DNA of 64,000 bases, from positions 41,447-105,446 of the forward strand of contig JAHEZD010000006.1 in NCBI GenBank assembly GCA_023251255.1, read 5' to 3'. Under the pieces are notes generated by a model. The model had not been told where the DNA came from and ran no database searches. It worked only from the letters and a program-made list of their open reading frames with translations. Below are positions 61,292 through 64,000 of this stretch, one piece after another. The stretch is from Chitinophagaceae bacterium (lineage in GTDB: Bacteria > Bacteroidota > Bacteroidia > Chitinophagales > Chitinophagaceae). Made by a program: the position numbers and the translations under genes. Position 1 is the stretch's first letter. Every line of letters begins with the position of its first letter.

Positions 61292-62116
61292 TTAAGGTAC
61301 TATAAAAGAAACAGGGGCCACATATTTCGTCCTGTTCAAATTGGGCAGCACCACCTCGCCTGTGTTGGGGTTCTCATACCGGTTAGTGATGGGTGAATCA
61401 CCATAAGCAATAACATACAGCAAAGTGCCGGCACTTATGTGCATGCATTCCTTCAAGCACTTGGCACACATTCTAATGGTATTATCACCATTGCCTACGG
61501 GCAGTACATCGCTCATATTAACATTTTCAACCTTCGGAACCGTTCCTAGGCTCAGGTTGGGGTTATTCGCCTGCATAAACAGCCTGATATAATTGTTCTT
61601 GGCACTGGATGTGGAAATATTGCAGTGGATATATATGGACGAATCCACCACTTGCATGGAAAATGAATTGACTACCACATTGCTTTTCATGCCCAAGGTT
61701 GGTGACGGGTTGATATCTGCAACGGAACTATAGGCTTGTTTGGATTGGTAGTCATACACAGAAGTGCCATTGTTTTTATAGAATTGCTTGTATTCACCAT
61801 AGCCATTCTTTGAAAAAACAAGGGTCAGGTCTGTAGGTAAGTCCGCTAGTGAAAAGCTGCCCAATTTAACACTCTCCCCAATATTGAAAACAGAGCCATT
61901 GTTGACCACGCTCTTGTTGCTGGCATTAATCAACGGGGTTGTGTTCTCGATGCTAACGGTTATGCCGCCCTGTTCCACATCCATATATTCTCGTCCACCG
62001 TTGTATAACAATGCACTGGCCTGTAGTTCCGTCTTGGCGACCCGGGGTGCAACGGGGCTTTTTTTGCAGCTAGTAACAAGGGAAATAAGGATAAAGAAAC
62101 CGACTAGATGTCTCAT
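61292..62116 (-). CDS. Hypothetical lipoprotein
   Basis: 274 residues with a lipobox SLVTSC (Cys near residue 17). The mature part has a carboxypeptidase-regulatory-like beta-sandwich feel (GGITVSIENTTPLINASN, VKLGSFSLADLPTDLTLVFSKNGYGEYKQFY) and a C-terminal domain with a close CAKCLKEC pair of cysteines, which could bind a metal or form a disulfide. No definite family. Transcribed alone. Confidence 0.7.
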   Translation of the reverse strand: MRHLVGFFILISLVTSCKKSPVAPRVAKTELQASALLYNGGREYMDVEQGGITVSIENTTPLINASNKSVVNNGSVFNIGESVKLGSFSLADLPTDLTLVFSKNGYGEYKQFYKNNGTSVYDYQSKQAYSSVADINPSPTLGMKSNVVVNSFSMQVVDSSIYIHCNISTSSAKNNYIRLFMQANNPNLSLGTVPKVENVNMSDVLPVGNGDNTIRMCAKCLKECMHISAGTLLYVIAYGDSPITNRYENPNTGEVVLPNLNRTKYVAPVSFIVP

Positions 62117-62268
62117 AACAGCTAATTTTGGATTGAATAATAAGTATTGTGTAGCTGTTATTTTACATAGACATATTTTTTACAATAATAGCACAATCAA
62201 ATCAAAACGCATACATTGTTCCTAGTTTTTTCAAAAAGTAGCGTATTCATTGATTCCAACACAGTTAT

Positions 62269-63014
62269 ATAAAAAAAGTTAGCCGCATTCTTGTCCTGCT
62301 TTGCGTTTTAATGTGTAAAGTCCATGCCCAAGAAACCTATGTGCTTGGGACGGTGCATGGGACTGGAAAAAAGTGGATTCATTGCTTACCGCAAAAGGCA
62401 AAAAAGTGGTCCGTGTTACCCTAACCGGTTTGGGAGAGCGTTACCATTTGGCAAATGCCAAGATTGGCCTGTACACCCATATTTATGATGTAGTGAATAC
62501 CATCCTGTTTGAGGACCTGCATGATGTGGTACTGGTGGGCCATAGCTATGGGGGCATGGTGGTTACAGGTGTGGCGGACAGTTTGCCATCCAAGATCAAG
62601 CGCCTTGTTTGTATTGATGCCCTGCTGCCCAACAATGGGGAAAGCACATTGACTACAAGGAACATTTCCATTAGTGAAAGGTTGAAACAGATGAGTGACG
62701 GCATGACAAAGGACAGCTTGATCATTCCAAGTTGGGTGAAGGCTGGCACGGTGCCGCCCAAGGATGCGCCCCATCCTGCCAAGACTTTCCTGGATACCAT
62801 TTGGCTGAAAAACAGAACTGCCCTTAACATTCCGGCCACTTATATCCTTACTGTTGACAAGGGTAAGCAACCGGAAGAAGATGATTTCTTCTTTTTTGCG
62901 CAAAGGGCCAAGCAGCGTGGATTTACCTACTATCAAATGGACAATACCAGCCATACACCGGAACGTTCCAAACCCAAGGAACTGGTGGAATTGATGCTGC
63001 CTCCAAAGAAATAA
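62269..63014 (+). pseudogene. Alpha/beta hydrolase, frameshifted and lacking a normal start
   Basis: The frame from 62373 encodes most of a salicylate-esterase-like hydrolase: VTLTGLGERYHLANAKIGLYTHI, VVLVGHSYGGMVVTGVAD (nucleophile Ser), a C-terminal TSHTPERSKPKEL (His). Upstream, a second frame (about 62269-62348) encodes a good signal peptide, SRILVLLCVLMCKVHAQETYVL, which should run into the oxyanion motif VHGAWDWKK. At 62346-62350 one base is missing relative to the expected GTGCAC, shifting to the other frame. The signal-peptide frame begins at ATA, not ATG. Either two inactivating changes or a sequencing error at the run. Downstream start codons would drop the signal peptide and the HG motif. 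Confidence 0.7.
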
Positions 63015-63209
63015 AAGAACGGTTCCATCTTCTTGGGTAACTACCGTGATGAACACACCCACGTTTGTAAGGTCCAGCCCCCCTGCAGTTCCAGTCATTT
63101 TCCCAACAGAGGCAATGTGCCATAAGTGCAACCCATGTCCATTCCTGAACAGGAACCTGAGGACTTACTTGGTGGGTATATAACTATCCACAGGATAATA
63201 GCAGGGGCC

Positions 63210-63458
63210 CTATTTCTTGCCCAGCTCAAAAATTCCATTCCGCACCGCATACAGCGCCATGCCCACCAAGCTTTTGACCCCCATCTTTTTCCTGATCCTA
63301 ATCCGGTAACCTTCTACGGTCCTAACAGGGTATGTCCTTTTCTTAGTGCTCAGTTTCTCAGCAATCTGGGCAGTAGTCAGTTCCTTGCAGATGAGCTGTA
63401 CAATCCTGATTTCAAAGGGTGTAAGTTGGGGCCGCTCTTTTTTTGGGTTATTTGCCAC
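63210..63458 (-). CDS. Stand-alone LuxR-type HTH protein
   Basis: 82 residues from GTG 63458; the frame also runs back to an ATG at 63506, but that codon overlaps the promoter-like -33 element. The protein is essentially one DNA-binding domain: PQLTPFEIRIVQLICKELTTAQIAEKL, a short insert TKKRTYP, then VRTVEGYRIRIRKKMGVKSLVGMALYAVRNGIF. No receiver or sensor domain is attached. It may be a truncated response regulator kept as a small regulator. A 31-base relative of its 3' end occurs at 58265. Confidence 0.65.
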   Translation of the reverse strand: MANNPKKERPQLTPFEIRIVQLICKELTTAQIAEKLSTKKRTYPVRTVEGYRIRIRKKMGVKSLVGMALYAVRNGIFELGKK

Positions 63459-63475
63459 GGGATATAATTTTTTTA

Positions 63476-63506
63476 CAAAAGTAGCACCTGCTGCAGGATT
63501 TACCAA
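63476..63506 (-). promoter_or_regulatory. Bacteroidota-type promoter for the LuxR-type gene
   Basis: TTG (63504-63506) and TACTTTTG (63476-63483) on the minus strand are separated by 20 bases, a good match to the -33/-7 sigma-A pattern, 17 bases before the GTG start. Confidence 0.55.
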
Positions 63507-63593
63507 TCTTGATATCAGAGTAGCAGCTCATGTTGAATTATTGAGTTGTCAGTCCGAGTAAACCATGTTTGCTTCGCAAACAAACACATTGAA

Positions 63594-63682
63594 CCTGCCT
63601 TTGCCGGCAGGCCTGAAGGCAACTTCATGCTGAAATCCCCATCGTTTTCGAGGAGCCCAACCTGATACCCGATAGCCATCGG
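63594..63682. repeat. Dispersed palindromic words
   Basis: CTGCCTTTGCCGGCAGG (63595-63611) and ACCCGATAGCCATCGGGT (63666-63683). The latter also appears in the 35 kb spacer as ACCCGATGGCTATCGGGT. Typical Bacteroidota intergenic repeats; no gene in 63507-64000. Confidence 0.5.
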
Positions 63683-63760
63683 GTTAGTTTAAGGCGGTTT
63701 ATACTTAAGAACCACGCCTATAATTTCCAAAATATAGCATTCGCAGCCCTTTAAAATAGA

Positions 63761-63893
63761 ATGTCCTCAAAAAAAATGTCCTCAAAAAAAATGGACATTC
63801 AAAGTGAGGACAAATTCTCCTTCAAGAAAATGTCCTCATTTTTTTGTCCTCAAAAAAAAAAGGACATTTTTTTTGAGGACATTTTATTTTGAC
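63761..63893. repeat. TGTCCTCA/TGAGGACA array with A/T runs
   Basis: At least seven words (TGTCCTC, GAGGACA and shortened forms GGACA) separated by runs of 7-10 A or T over 130 bases, giving nested hairpins, for example AAAATGTCCTCA with TGAGGACATTTT. The largest array of the class in this window. Confidence 0.75.
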
Positions 63894-64000
63894 AGCAAAT
63901 TGTTTCAAAAAACAAACAACGGTTAGGGGGGCGTCCGAGATGCTGCCTAAATTCAATTCATCCATTTCCTGTATAAGGTTTGCTGTCCCGTATTTTGCAG

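Noticed and set aside
63900..64000. Possible C-terminal coding end on the minus strand at the right edge
   Set aside because: An open frame of about 40 codons runs from the edge into the repeat array, but too little is visible to assign it.

Overview
The window looks like a chromosomal segment of a Bacteroidota member, most probably the Chitinophagaceae (inferred from gene content, with no database search). The supporting signs are a type IX secretion C-terminal sorting domain on a pectate lyase, Bacteroidota promoter-like boxes of the form TAnnTTTG, weak ribosome binding sites, the fused 640-residue NagB/LmbE protein, an inositol-lipid operon with DUF4833 and DUF5686 genes, and many short palindromic intergenic repeats typical of this group.

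Layout. (1) 1-5.9 kb: a pectin-degradation operon on the minus strand (GH28 polygalacturonase, GH105 unsaturated rhamnogalacturonyl hydrolase, PL10 pectate lyase running off the left edge) with a divergent LacI regulator and an operator-like palindrome between them. (2) 6-15.6 kb: mixed housekeeping and envelope genes (HU/CCDC81-like membrane protein, TrmN, family 5 solute-binding lipoprotein, M1 peptidase, FAD oxidoreductase, NlpC/P60 lipoprotein, beta-propeller lipoprotein). Several of these carry short repeats inside the coding sequence. (3) 15.7-26.6 kb: dnaE, smc, a DnaJ-domain membrane protein and the NagB/LmbE fusion. (4) 26.7-35.1 kb: a sphingomyelin-synthase-like gene converging on an eight-gene minus-strand operon (TetR, myo-inositol-phosphate synthase, PgpA-like phosphatase, GtrA, DUF5686 outer-membrane protein, CDP-alcohol phosphatidyltransferase, DUF4833, AUR1-like PAP2) that should make inositol phospholipid and inositol sphingolipid. 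(5) 35.1-39.1 kb: a repeat-rich 1 kb gap, an outer-membrane beta-barrel, a PhyH dioxygenase and an SDR.

(6) 39.1-43.9 kb: a tRNA-Arg(ACG) gene whose 3' 45 bases are repeated (43/45) at 43857-43901. The two repeats bound an A+T-richer genomic island with two Crp/Fnr regulators, an aldo/keto reductase, an NmrA-type protein and a pirin, but no integrase. (7) 44.6-49 kb: a three-GAF sigma-54 activator (start codon inside a perfect palindrome), then a sigma-54 -24/-12 type promoter with upstream GTGAAA/TTTCAC sites in front of an NAD(P)-binding protein gene, then two small genes. (8) 49.1-58.2 kb: a second pectin/hemicellulose locus (GH2, GH43, PL1 with T9SS domain, a truncated pectinesterase remnant) with a divergent LacI gene and two strong 32-bp palindromic operator candidates. 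Copies of a MITE-like element lie on both sides of its PL1/LacI part. (9) 58.2-64 kb: MITE-like elements, an MscS channel, a lipoprotein, a frameshifted alpha/beta hydrolase, a stand-alone LuxR-type HTH gene and an A/T-run repeat array.

How it fits together: the two pectin loci supply endo-acting lyases and polygalacturonase plus exo-acting debranching enzymes, each under a divergent LacI sensor. Their operators share the half-site ACGCAATCG, so cross-talk is possible. No SusC/SusD pair is seen in the window. The inositol-lipid operon and the adjacent SMS-like gene form the strongest metabolic story. The sigma-54 unit and the tRNA island are the best candidates for laterally acquired stress or redox functions.
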